From NCBI GenBank assembly GCA_964030475.1, contig CAXIPT010000001.1:26688071-26752070 (forward strand): a stretch of DNA of 64,000 nt, in the 5' to 3' direction. The position numbers and the translations under genes were made by a program. Source of the stretch: Tethya wilhelma (Eukaryota > Porifera > Demospongiae > Tethyida > Tethyidae). This document shows positions 55,001 through 64,000 of the stretch, piece after piece. Under the pieces are notes generated by a model, which saw only the letters and a program-made list of their open reading frames with translations, searched no databases and was not told where the DNA came from. Every line of letters begins with the position of its first letter. The first letter of the stretch is position 1.

Positions 55001-56353
55001 ATCGTGGGCAAAATTAACCACAATCCACGAGCTGATCTCAATTATTTCCCTCAAGTTTAGCAGCAAAGAAGCAGAACTGGTACTTTTGTTAGTGCTCTGC
55101 TGCAGCAGTCTAATTTGCTTACTAGCTTCTCTTTGGTATCTTTATAGCTAGTAGCATGCTACTTGTACACTATTTAGAGTGAGATACGGTTCAATCGACT
55201 AGGCATGCAAACAAAGATGCAAGTACATTCTGTCATGCAATTTACTTGAAAAACGTGTCTTGCTGTTATGTATGGTGACTCTTTTAGTCCAAAGATTTGG
55301 CGTTTTGTTTCAATATTGCTAAAATTCTGAGTAGAACTAAAAATATGGCGACCTTAGACGGAAATTGTGTGGGCAGTCTGATTGCCTAGACATGATATGC
55401 CCACGCTCAATTATCTGTGTTCTACTTGCGTTCTACCTGTAGAGTCACGTGCGTGACGTAGGATCCCAGGCTCTATCTTTCCTTACTGTTAGTGTAAGGT
55501 CAAAGGAGAGAGCCTGGATACAAGGCTACTCGATTAGCATACATGTGTGTACTTTTTCAGTTAATGTGATGGAGAGTTTGATAGTAGCTAAGAAATTTAT
55601 GTAAACATTTGTATCAAAGGATCCTAGTATCTCGCTATCAACATGTACACTACTAAGCCTGGCCATGTTCATGATTGGCATGATCATATATAGTGAGCAA
55701 ATCACTTACCATTTTCAGTGAGCAAAGTGTACATTTTTTCATGAGTAAAGAATTTAGTTGTTGTGTTTTCATTATTCTGGTGATACAAGTTGTGGCCAAT
55801 CTTCACCATGCATCCAAACTAAAACATCACAGGTGATCTAGAAGAGACAGCTTTAGTTGCCTCAGAGTCATCCAGTGTGTCATGGGAGTTAGATCAAAGA
55901 GCTGATTATTCCCAACGAGGCTCTCCTCCTTCTTTGATCTCCTTTCTCCTCCCCTTTTCTTCCCCAGCCTCCTCATCTTTTGAGGGGCAAATATAATGGA
56001 AGCATTATTCCAATAATTAGTTATACAATGATCATAATTCAGTATAAAGGTCACTGTTGACCACCCTTAGCCTCGTTCCCAGGCTCTCCTAAATTTATGG
56101 CTTCCCATGATGTAATTTGTTTGTATAATCATGATGTGTGTATGTACAGGCAAGTTGGTGTTGTACAATAATTTAATACTAATAATTATTGATTATCTAT
56201 ATATCCATGAATGATTGTTGTGTACATACACCCATGCACAGCCTGTGGGAGAACAGATTCACTGAGAGTGGAATGGCTGAACTGAGAAAGGCAGCAGAGA
56301 AGAGAAAGTTGAACAGTGAACTTTGTACTCCATATTTCAATCTATTATTGTGA
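49006..56353 (+). CDS. NLR2 leucine-rich repeat and stop exons
   Basis: Eight LRR exons and a terminal exon, each one nucleotide in and two out. Types: LGKNSISDVSVEHLSKLI (49006, 54701); LGSNNIGDDGAQSLAAGL (50137, 52894); a short LQNNNICKQNNNALVEK (50599, 53359, 57 bp); LMGNNIGDDGAQTLAKCL (50732, 53501). The LxxNxIxDxGAxxLAxxL pattern is the ribonuclease-inhibitor-like LRR of animal NLRs. The terminal exon gives LWENRFTESGMAELRKAA and a stop at 56351. One block of three exons is present twice. Confidence 0.78.
49201..49809. repeat. MULE-type MITE interrupted by retroelement gag DNA
   Basis: The element begins TAGCCTCGTACCCAGGCTCT at 49201 and its other end finishes CCTGGGTACAAGGCTA at 49809. 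Its middle, from about 49263 to the N at 49710, is replaced by foreign DNA. The surrounding 9-bp flanks are as in the sister copies. Confidence 0.75.
49411..49709 (+). pseudogene. LTR-retrotransposon gag fragment
   Basis: A frame reading LTENDDIEAYLTTFERLM, then WAHKLAPQLIGKAQQAY and KKAILVRYDINSESYRRRFR matches the retrotransposon gag/SCAN-like capsid helix region of Gypsy-type elements. It is not Gypsy-A. It runs into the N at 49710, so its extent is unknown. It may be a true insertion or a wrongly joined contig end. Confidence 0.7.
50137..50972. repeat. Segmental duplication unit 1 (three LRR exons)
   Basis: 50137-50972 and 52894-53740 share exons, introns and the block TTACAGTGGGTGCCACACCC... 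to GCATAATATTATTACTAG with only small differences. The latter block is also present at 47949-48052. It contains the hairpin CCACTCCTC/GAGGAGTGG. Confidence 0.85.
51658..51754. other. Assembly gap, 97 N
   Basis: The left side ends inside one arm of the foldback element family; the right side begins in the middle of the GCATAATATTATTA block. The hidden sequence probably includes the rest of the foldback element, and possibly repeats of the LRR block. Confidence 0.95.
52066..52550. repeat. MULE-type MITE in LRR intron
   Basis: Same termini as 39987 with flanks CTTGATTAG and CTCAATTAG. It is shorter by internal deletion. The LRR exon that normally precedes it (DVSVEHL type) is missing here, probably lost with the duplication junction or in the gap. 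Confidence 0.82.
52894..53740. repeat. Segmental duplication unit 2 (three LRR exons)
   Basis: Partner of 50137-50972. Differences include the end of the first exon (CAGAAACTGGA instead of CAGTCACT) and minor indels in introns. Confidence 0.85.
54896..55528. repeat. MULE-type MITE in LRR intron
   Basis: TAGCCTCGTACCCAGGCTCT to GGATACAAGGCTA, flanks CTTGATTAG/CTCGATTAG. It follows the LRR exon 54701-54784 exactly as 39987 follows 39792-39875. Confidence 0.85.
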
Positions 56354-56712
56354 AGGACATCAATTATTGCAGTCATGCATGTTTTGCAACAACAATTTTC
56401 CCCCTTTTTTAAAAAAGAATTTACATTAGGATCCATGAACATTATCATGTCCATAAACCCTTGGTCTCTGTATGCATATGATAATGTATGCATGAGAATG
56501 CTGAATATATGCTCTGAGGGGACACAGTTGAGGAGGAAGTGGGCCTTAGTTTTCAACAGTGATGGAAGAGGCACACTAGAGTCTTCTCTCTTGGCTATAG
56601 ATCTCCCACTAGCCTGCTTCTCTCCATCTATGGTTAGGTGCCTTCGAAGGTCCACCTCAGAGACGGGCTCTATAAGTCTTGAAGCCACTCTAGAGGGAGC
56701 CAGAGGAGGGCT

Positions 56713-56981
56713 TCACAGATGAACAGCCCCGTTGAAGCTGACACTCTCTTCTTCTACTCTCTCTTGAGCAGCAGTAGAGTGCTCATGGTAGCCATAGATG
56801 GCTGTGACAGGTCCTGATTGATGGAAAGAAAAGTTGAAATGCCCCAAACGAAGTAGCCAGTGCTGGCCAACTTGAATCACAAGCAGAATTTCCAGTCTGA
56901 CATCACGATGGCAGACACCGTTATTGTAGAAGTGTGTGAGAGCTGAAAACAACTGGAGCAGACAGAGCAGCTCAAGGTAGT
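56713..56981 (-). pseudogene. Protein-kinase-like exon, antisense to NLRs
   Basis: After a CATCTAAAG acceptor the minus strand is open for ~88 codons: DYLELLCLLQLFSALTHFY, then NNGVCHRDVRLEILLVIQVG, LRLGHFNFSF and AIYGYHE, ending at a stop at 56715-56713. HRD with the following R-L-E matches the catalytic loop of a protein kinase, but Ile replaces the catalytic Asn and no DFG is seen (GHF instead). No ATP-binding lobe was found upstream. A broken paralogue is at 41841-41560, in the same position relative to an NLR stop exon, so the fragment was duplicated with the NLR unit. Confidence 0.55.
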
Positions 56982-57817
56982 CTTTAGATGAGAGGATGGA
57001 GAAGTTGATGTTTTATAGGAATCATGCTAGCTGTGAATCTCAAATCAAAAGCACCGCAATTTCATTGCGCATGCGCAGGAAACTTTGCATATCACGTGAC
57101 AGATCTAAACAAACAGCACTCAGCGGTCGGTTTGCAGTACTAACTTGCTGGTTGTTTTCTGCCCTTCTGGCTTCAGTTCTAACTGACATTGAGGTATGTT
57201 GTAAATATTTGCAGTCTAGCAATTGAATGTCTTTACAATTTGTATTTAAACTTTAGCTATGTTTGTGGCACAGTCAGTCTTTTTTGTGTGACCCCAATGA
57301 TAGTCATAGAATCAGCGTTCTCTGTGATTTAGTATAAAACAAGGTCGACACGTCTCTAGCCCTGAGGCATACAAGCGCCTCCACTAATTGTGGATGTTAA
57401 ACTTTAGCTGTAGGGTCATCAAACTGAGCCTGGCTCTATAGTGTATGGTGTCAGTTTGAATACTGTGTGGTATGAAGGAAAGTTTAAAGTGGGTGGGGCT
57501 ATTTATTGGACAAAGTGTGCTAGTTGGTTTGCCAGTGAATGGTAACATACTCATCATAGTGTCTATCTTTCTTGAATAGTAAGTGTCTTGACCCCAAAGT
57601 GACCAGCTAGTCTCTAGGAGATGGCAAGTAGCTCTGGAACTCAAAGGAAAGGTATTGTCTTTCAGTACAGTAATTATTTGCATCCGGGCATCAAGTGCCA
57701 GCTAGTATGCCCACATGTAATTGTGTATCATCATGCACTTGCCTAGAGCTCATGTATAACTTTCCACATGTGTGTGAGCAGTGTGTACCAAGCTCCTTTT
57801 TCTTCCTCCACAGCATA

Positions 57818-58194
57818 CCGTAGAGTCGGGTTATTAGGCGCACTTCGTTATTAGGCGCACATTCGCTATTAGGCGCATGCTGTCTTCTTACACTTACCTT
57901 TGATAACAAGCGCAAAGTTTATAAACTGGATGTTCACGTAGTTTTCTAAGCCTGATAGCCATGAACAACGCTTTCTTTCACTACTTGGCCTTCCATTTCA
58001 CTTAGAAAAGGCAGCTTCTCGCCGCTTTTAGAGCTCTAGCACCGCTAGCGCAATCGATTTCTGCTAGATGACGTCATTTATTTGGAGGCGTGGTCATACG
58101 TTAGCCCTCGTTATTAGGCGCACCTCGTTATTTAGCGCATACTTTTTCACTAATATCCCAATAAGCGCATGCGCTTAATAACCCGACTCTACGG
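57818..58194. repeat. TA-flanked MITE with TTATTAGGCGCA repeats
   Basis: CCGTAGAGTCGGGTTATTA at the left and TAATAACCCGACTCTACGG at the right, TA on both sides (57816-57817, 58195-58196). Just inside each end the motif TTATTAGGCGCA (or its complement) is repeated several times. It lies in intron 1 of NLR3. Confidence 0.88.
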
Positions 58195-58664
58195 TATTAA
58201 AATCTGCATAAAAAGCTAAGATTTATCATTATAGTCTACCGCCTATATCGAGGATGGTCAAGCTGCATGTCTAGATTTGAAACCTATTTTTTTGAGGAAG
58301 AAAATTTCACAATACCAGCATATGTAACGACTGCATGTACGTGTCCATGCAATGCCATGCCTACTGTCCACTATTTAGGCTAGGATTTAATATGGATAGA
58401 CTGCATGCTTGCATAGGATGAGCTGCACTGTAACTACATGCTTTTCCTATACATTCTACGTGTACTTAGAAAACACCCAAAATTATTAGGGGCAGGTACC
58501 TCATAAGGTACATGTCTGCTGTTAGGAGTATCCTTTTATGGAGAGTCTAGTGTACACATTGTGTGTTACAGATCACACTATAAGTATAACACTACATTTA
58601 CTAACTGTGACTGGATTATCCACTCAACCTGCCACAAAACATTATAGATTTGTTTGTTTTACAG

Positions 58665-58934
58665 AATTGAACTCTGCCACTATTGCACAAGAGTTGAGAT
58701 CAGTTTCCTTATATTGGTATTCGTTTGGACTCAAGATAGGAATTGATGTTCACATACTAGCTCAAATTGAGCGTGACCATCAGCACAAAGGTGCACCTCA
58801 TCTGTTTAATGAAGTAGTCTGTTACTGGCTGAACAACTTTGAGGACACATCCTGGGGGAAGGTTGCAGATACTTTGAGAAAGATTGGCGAACCACAACTT
58901 GCTGAACAAGTCAGAGAATATGACCATTGCAAAG
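58665..58934 (+). CDS. NLR3 first Death-domain exon
   Basis: 270 bp, phase 1 in and out. It encodes ELNSATIAQELRSVSLYWYS, then FGLKIGIDVHILAQIERDH, YWLNNFEDTSWGKVADTLR and AEQVREYDHCK. It is homologous to the NLR1 and NLR2 Death exons. Confidence 0.85.
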
Positions 58935-59034
58935 GTAAGGTGTATGTATCTCTATTCCATAAAGTTTGTATTTCTCTGTTGTAGTATATATATAGATGAA
59001 TGGTTGTTTTTTTGCATACACACAATTATGATAG

Positions 59035-59322
59035 GAGTTATTGAAGAAAGTGATTGGGTATCTATCTGTGGTTATTTACATAAGCTGGACCGATTCCAAA
59101 TCGTACGTCTTGGAGGAGTGTTAGGGTTAAGTCAGTATAATCTTGAGAAGATGCTAGTCCTTCCTGATGATATGGTGAGGGCGTGGCTCCGCAAACAAGA
59201 CAACGTGATAGAGCAGTGTGGTGGTACTCTCACTTGGCAAGTTCTTGTCAATGCTCTTATAGAAACAGGACAACGTGGAATTGCAGACACTATCTTAAAT
59301 GAGAGAATACCACATGCTAGAG
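59035..59322 (+). CDS. NLR3 second Death-fold exon
   Basis: 288 bp, phase 1 in and out. It reads VIEESDWVSICGYLHKLDRF, then VRLGGVLGLSQYNLEKMLV, VRAWLRKQDNVIEQCGG, TLTWQVLVNALIETGQRGIA. The W..L...L.LS, WL..Q and TW..L..AL patterns place it in the Death superfamily, but it is very different from the first. No such exon is found in NLR1 or NLR2. Confidence 0.75.
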
Positions 59323-59809
59323 GTATCAATTCAACATTTAGTGTATGTGTAGAGCTGAAATGATCCTATATGCATCGTATGTTGTGTAGGTGTCATGGGC
59401 ACTAGTGAGTCTGTTGGGTCATGTGATAGTTTTGCCATCCCACCACCTCTAAAGGTCCCTCGGCTACAACAAGGTACTATTCATACATGATATAAAGCCA
59501 CTATAGGTAGCATGATATATTTTATATCAGAATTAATTTAATTTCTACCAAAAGCACAGAGGCAAGCTCTGAAGATGTTTCTGCTAGTACAAGTATCCCT
59601 CAGATTAGCATGATCCGATAAAATGAAATTTCAGCAGCATACAATTATATAGAGAGATAAGCTGTTCCATTCAGTATAAGTGTGCTGAGTCCGATAATCA
59701 GTGCTGGCTTTTCTCCCTTGATTCTTCAGTCAACTCCATTTAATGTCAACTAATACTTTAATGATTGAGTGTTATTGTGTGTTTGTGTATTTCTGTGTCT
59801 CTCCATCAG

Positions 59810-61481
59810 ATGGCAAGCTGGCCTCATGCAAGCAAAAATTGCAAGTCTACTATTCCCATCAACCTGAAGTCCCTGACAGCACATGTACAGCGTGGCCACC
59901 AGTGAAAGGGACTAAACATTTTGCGTTAGCATTAATCAATACTCAAGGGAAAAAGTTAAATGACTTTGCATTTCAGACAATCCAAGGCAAAATAGATGAT
60001 ATTTTGAAGGCTAAGGACGAAATTTCATATGAAGTTGCCTTCAATGAGTTAGAAGATGGTGACCGGATTCTCCTTGAAGGAAGACCAGGCTGTGGGAAGA
60101 CTACTCTGATGCACAAGATAGCTAGGGACTGCGCTCTGGATCAGATTCTCCAACCTTACATTGTCTTTCTAGTACATCTTCGTAGGTTTGGAAATAGAGC
60201 TGACATTGACCTTAAGGACATCCTTTGTGGAGTTAATGTTAGGTTCTATCATGAAGAAATGGAGCATCTCTGTTCGCAGGTTGAAGCAACTAGTGGTAAT
60301 TAAGGGTTTTGTCTTCGCTCTTGACGGTCTTGACGAATACAACCCTGAGGGGAAGAAGGACACCTTCATCTTCAACCTTATTCGAAAGAACATCTATCCA
60401 AACGCTGTCGTTATTGTTGCCTCACGTCCAGCTGCAACTAGGAAGTTCCGAAAAGATTGCTCAAAACGTATCGAAATACTTGGCTTTCGTAGTAAGCAAA
60501 TCAAAGAGTATGTTAGCAGCTACTTCAATGATCGGAAAGAAATGGCTGATGAGCTGATGTCTTATTTAGATCTTCATAATAATGTGATGCACATGGCCTA
60601 CCTCCCTCTGCATGTTGCGATGATATGCTTCCTGTATGACGACGACCGCTTTTTACCATCCACAGAAACTGAGATTTATGAAAAGTTCACTAAAAATACT
60701 CTTATTCGTTGTTTTGAAAAGACCAAAGATTCTCAGGACTCTGAATCAGATGAGCCTTACATCATCAGTTCTATAGAAAATCTTAAAAAAGACCACCAAG
60801 AGTTGTTTGCAAAGATTTGTGAACTAGCTTTCTCTGCCACAGCATCTTCTAAGCAGTGGTTTTCATTTAGCGATCCAGATGTAAAGGATAGTTTCCGGCT
60901 TAAGACTGGTAGCACTGGAAATGATGAAAGTACTCTATAGGCCTGATTATCATCAATAGATTCACTGTCAGTGATGGTGTGGATGAAACTTATACTTTTT
61001 TGCACCTCACTTTTCAGGAATACTTGGCAGCATGCCATGTAGCTAACCAAAGTAGTGATGAACAGCATCAAATTATTCAGAAGTATGGAGCAAACAAGCA
61101 CTTAGCACAGGTGTGGAAGTTCTATTGTGGAAGTGCAACGTTTTCTAATGTCCAATCATTGGAGAATTTAACACTACTTCTAGACAAACTATTGAGTGTA
61201 CAAAAAGAAAACAATTTGTTACTATGTCTTCAATGTGCCTATGAAGCTAAGAATGATGTTGCCTGTAGCCACATCGTGACATCCCTAGAGGGGAAGCTAT
61301 CTTTAAGTGGTACATTGAATCCAACTGATACAACCGCTCTTGGGTATGTGCTATCCAGAGCTGACCAATCATCAACACCTTGTAGTGAACTGTCATTAAC
61401 ATCTTGTCGTTTTGGAGCTGAGAGTATGGATGCCTTGGTGAAGGCAACTGGAGAGGAAATACAACACTTGGAAATGATTAG
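59810..61481 (+). pseudogene. NLR3 NACHT exon, frameshifted twice
   Basis: Frame 1 covers the N-terminus and Walker A (GRPGCGKTTLMHKIARD) and stops at 60301. The second frame carries Walker B (FVFALDGLDEYNPEGKKD) and the winged-helix region to 60940. The original frame is then regained for ETYTFLHLTFQEYLAACHV and the LRR-like end. Relative to NLR1 the first lesion is a net gain of 4 bases around GGTAATTAAGGG; the second restores the frame. Everything else is highly conserved, so the lesions look young or are assembly errors. Confidence 0.85.
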
Positions 61482-61536
61482 GTAAAAAGTTGTCCATTAT
61501 AGTTGCAGCAGACTTTATCTATCTTATTCACTATAG

Positions 61537-62895
61537 TTTCCATGGCACTGAGATCAATACAAAAATGGAAGAAGGTTTGGCCAAATTTTTGAAGAAATTG
61601 AAAACTGCAAAAGAAGTAGAGTCAGTTAAATAGACAACAATGTAATATGACACACATACCATTTAAGTGCCTGTTGTCTCTGTGCATACAGTCTCTCTCA
61701 TTGCAAGTTAAGAATGTGCACACTCTCTCTGTTACAATCCCAGTCAGCCATTCCACCTACTGTCACTGCTTTAAAGTAAACATATTCTATTTTGATTCGT
61801 GATAAATACAGTGACTTCTCTGTCTTATAGTTTAGGAGACAATTCACACTTAGGTACCAAGTCTGTGTCTGTGATACAGAGCATTAAAGATGGTCTTCCC
61901 AATCTCAAAAGACTGGAGTAAGATTACAATTTCTGCCAGTGTCACTTCTGCTATACTGTGATCGAATGTCATAAGAATTATGTCATTGTGTTGTAATCAA
62001 TTGATCTGTTTCTAGACTTCCATGGACTGACTTGGAGTCAAATGTTGATACACTCGAGATCGTTAGACTGCTCCATGATGTGGACACAAATTTTTGGTCT
62101 GGAGTGAATGCAATGAAGTATGTGGCTGCATGACTTGTGGTCATGTAATGTCACTATAATTATGTGGATGATAATAATATGAATCTGTGCTCTCATTCTC
62201 CTAATTACCTACATACACATTAAAAAAATTAGCTTTAGGTACATTGACACTGATAATGCCCAATCTGTAGCAGAAGCTCTTTCTCAGTGTACCTGCTTAC
62301 AGTCACTGGAGTAAGTTTACCATGATTGTATAACCAGAGTGCATACTATTACTCCGATTTCCTATTATACATGCAGCCTCTCATCCTGCCGCTTGGTAGA
62401 CACCACCCTCTCTCTGATACTCGCAGCCATTCCAACCACTGTGACTAATTTGAAGTAAGTCTTTATAAAGAGTTTTACCAACAGATACTCAGGGTTGTAG
62501 TAAGCAGATTTTATGTGCAGTGGCCATGCATATTCATGTTGCTTAATTATGAATATTATAATTAGTTAAACATTGAGTTATACCCTCTAACTTTAATACC
62601 TTCAATAGCTGGTTTAGTCCTGTCAGGTTGACAGTGATGAAAGTAGCTAAGCTCTAGCTTTGCATGCATGCACGCCAATTTATGCTGACTAAGCAAACAC
62701 AGTGTATGCTCTAGCTAGGCAGCGTTAAACTTGTATATGTATCGAAGTCATCTATACCTACCTAGTACAGTTCACTAATGTGAAATTAATTTCTGATTCA
62801 CTATACAGTTTAGGAGGAAGTCAAAACGTGACTGAGAAGTGTTTTCCTGTGCTACAGAAGATAAAAGATCGTCTCACTGATCTACAAACTCTAAT
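61537..62895 (+). CDS. NLR3 leucine-rich repeat exons
   Basis: Six exons: FHGTEINTKMEEGLAKFL (61537), LGDNSHLGTKSVSVIQSI (61831), LPWTDLESNVDTLEIVRL (62016, 102 bp, atypical), FRYIDTDNAQSVAEALSQ (62233), LSSCRLVDTTLSLILAAI (62377) and LGGSQNVTEKCFPVLQKI (62809). They match NLR1's minus-strand LRR exons one for one, with 62809 the extra one lost at NLR1's contig end. Confidence 0.8.
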
Positions 62896-62959
62896 GTAAG
62901 AGTAAAAAGTTTGAGTTTAGTTTGTAATTCGCTATAATTATACACACACTTGCCCATAG

Positions 62960-63705
62960 ACTGCCTTGGGAGCCTTTTACTTCAAGACAAGGAGACAAGG
63001 GAGCCATAAGAGACAGAGAGACTGGGAGACTTAAGGAGACCAGGGAGACAACAGAGACCAGGGAGACCGGGAGACGTAAGAGACAGGGAGACCAGGGAGA
63101 CGTAAGGAGACCAGGGAGACAGAGAGACGTAAGAGACAAGGAGACCAGGGAGATGTAAGGAGACCAGGGAGACCAGGGAGACCAGGGAGACCAGGGAGAC
63201 CAGGGAGACCAGGGAGACGTAAGGAGACCAGGGAGACCAGGGAGACCAGGGAGACATAGGGGACCAGGGAGACTGGGAGACTTAAGGAGACCAGGGAGAC
63301 AACAGAGACCAGGGAGACCGGGAGACGTAAGAGACAGGGAGACCAGGGAGACCAGGGAGACCAGGGAGACCAGGGAGACATAAGGAGACCAGGGAGACCA
63401 GGGAGACATAGGGGACCAGGGAGACAGGGAGACGTAAGGAGACCAGGGAAACAAGGGAGACCACAGAGACCAGGGAGACATAAGAGACTGGGAGACAGGG
63501 AGACAGGGAGACATTAGGAGACCAGGGAGACCAGGGAGACCAGGGAGACAGGGAGACGTAAGAGACAGGGAGACCAGGGAGACAGGGAGACATTAGGAGA
63601 CCAGGGAGACCAGGGAGACCAGGGAGACAGGGAGACGTAAGAGACAGGGAGACCAGGGAGACACAGGGGACCAGGGAGACAGGGAGAGACCAGGGAGACT
63701 AGGAA
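62960..63705 (+). repeat. 9-bp minisatellite that overruns an LRR-type exon
   Basis: After a GCCCATAG acceptor, CTGCCTTGGGAGCCTTTTAC looks like the start of the LPW-type exon (compare 62016). From about 62985 the sequence is a tract of GACCAGGGA and related GACAGGGA, GACGTAAGA units. Longer super-repeats are visible (63000-63060 versus 63270-63330). The reverse strand gives long Ser-Pro-Trp-Leu ORFs, which are artefacts of the repeat. Confidence 0.88.
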
Positions 63706-64000
63706 AGAAAAAAAAAACCTCCTACATGCATGCATGATAATAGCTGAGTCAGCATATTTCGTGATTCTTAAATGGGGAAACAACCTAATTTATGCATGTG
63801 GGATGTTAGTTGCACAGGGCTTCTATGAACAGCCATGCAATGTTTACATTGAGGTTGTTCGCACCCACTTGACTTGCTGCCAATTATGAGCTTTAATGAT
63901 ATTGCAGTTAAAGAGTGACCTCTGCTAGACCCCATTATTCCCATGTGAATTCTAGGTAAGGGGTATTCAAAGTGAAAAATGGGGCTAGCTCGATAGACTA
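63706..64000. other. Unassigned right edge
   Basis: An A-run at 63707-63717 is followed by A+T-rich DNA with no exon that I can identify. It should still be within NLR3 if more LRR exons follow. Confidence 0.4.

Larger units (their letters stand above)
44193..56353 (+). pseudogene. NLR2: Death-LRR gene lacking the NACHT exon
   Basis: Exons: 44193-44229 (ATG, MADNSEDQVIRK), 45463-45729 (Death), 45803-45972, 46201-46344, 46457-46619, 47807-47889 (linkers), then LRR exons 49006-49089, 50137-50217, 50599-50655, 50732-50815, 52894-52977, 53359-53415, 53501-53584, 54701-54784 and stop exon 56242-56353. Phases agree up to 46619. The 47807 exon is 83 bp where NLR1 and NLR3 have 84 (one A missing in PPPPK), and no NACHT exon exists before the LRRs. 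Its end phase does not match the LRR exons. It is therefore probably a pseudogene, unless a shorter splice form joins Death or linker exons to the LRRs. N at 49710 and the gap at 51658-51754 interrupt the LRR part. Confidence 0.72.
57621..62895 (+). pseudogene. NLR3: Death-Death-NACHT-LRR gene with two frameshifts
   Basis: Exons: 57621-57651 (ATG, MASSSGTQRK), 58665-58934 (Death 1), 59035-59322 (Death-like 2), 59390-59473 (linker), 59810-61481 (NACHT), 61537-about 61624, 61831-61917, 62016-62117, 62233-62310, 62377-62454 and 62809-62895 (LRR), followed by an exon at 62960 that enters a minisatellite. All phases agree apart from two breaks inside the NACHT exon (about 60290-60301 and 60937-60942) and the doubtful donor after 61537-61624. 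Unlike NLR1 and NLR2 it lacks the Pro-rich linkers and has a second Death-type domain instead. If the breaks are sequencing errors the gene would be intact. Confidence 0.75.

Noticed and set aside
56197..56688. 163-codon minus-strand ORF opposite the NLR2 stop exon
   Set aside because: Antisense to a conserved LRR exon and not preserved in the paralogous 41.2 kb region.
62891..63783. Several minus-strand ORFs rich in Ser, Pro, Trp and Leu
   Set aside because: They arise from the 9-bp minisatellite and overlap one another in different frames.

Overview
The window is animal genomic DNA, A+T rich and full of spliced genes with small phase-matched exons, MITEs and broken retrotransposons. The gene content (a tandem cluster of Death-NACHT-LRR receptors with many one-repeat LRR exons) and the base composition fit a demosponge such as Amphimedon. 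That species assignment is inference from family knowledge, not from an alignment. Single N characters at 9662, 15553, 16227, 19630, 20935, 29321, 30886, 39278 and 49710, and a 97-base N run at 51658-51754, look like contig joins. Several coincide with abrupt changes or redundant copies.

Layout. 1-5908, minus strand: the 5' end of a coiled-coil gene with SH3-ligand-like motifs (304-2892, running off the left edge) and, upstream of it, a complete five-exon RING-finger gene (3431-5908) whose RING resembles neuralized-type E3 ligases. 6568-7110: an intronless Rab-like GTPase with a damaged P-loop and no prenylation cysteines. 7.1-13.7 kb: mostly non-coding, with a tRNA-derived repeat, an ~800-bp duplication across an N, a small Cys-rich gene (minus, about 11.2-11.5 kb) and palindromes.

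13.8-64 kb is an NLR cluster. Three copies can be traced. NLR1 is split: its start, Death domain and two linker exons are at 13771-15405 (+), its remaining linkers, NACHT and first LRRs are at 35391-31050 (-), and its last LRRs and stop exon are probably at 39792-41314 (+). The two broken ends each carry one end of the same Gypsy insertion, with matching 5-bp target duplications (ctgca) and an unoccupied paralogous site in NLR2. The 30.9-39.3 kb contig is therefore inverted relative to the gene, either by misassembly or by a true rearrangement. NLR2 (44193-56353, +) has Death, proline-rich linkers, eight LRR exons and a stop exon but no NACHT exon, plus a one-base deletion. NLR3 (57621-62895 and on, +) has two successive Death-type domains, a NACHT exon with two frameshifts, LRR exons, and a final exon overrun by a 9-bp minisatellite.

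Between these are a full-length Gypsy element (21585-25907, TSD gtgtc), a second copy in the opposite orientation (39277-35465), pieces of another Gypsy, a Copia and a pogo/Tigger-like transposase (15.5-20.3 kb), a Merlin-type DNA transposon with 81-bp inverted repeats (42054-43481), a MULE-type MITE family with 9-bp target duplications that has been copied along with LRR exons, several TA-flanked MITEs, a degenerate tandem array (26.3-28.9 kb), and an ORF carrying 33 exact-length 30-bp repeats (29.3-30.9 kb). Antisense kinase-like fragments follow the NLR stop exons. Together the region reads as a rapidly diversifying innate-receptor locus: LRR exons are symmetric phase-2 modules that duplicate easily, and N-terminal and NACHT modules have been gained, lost or broken between neighbours.
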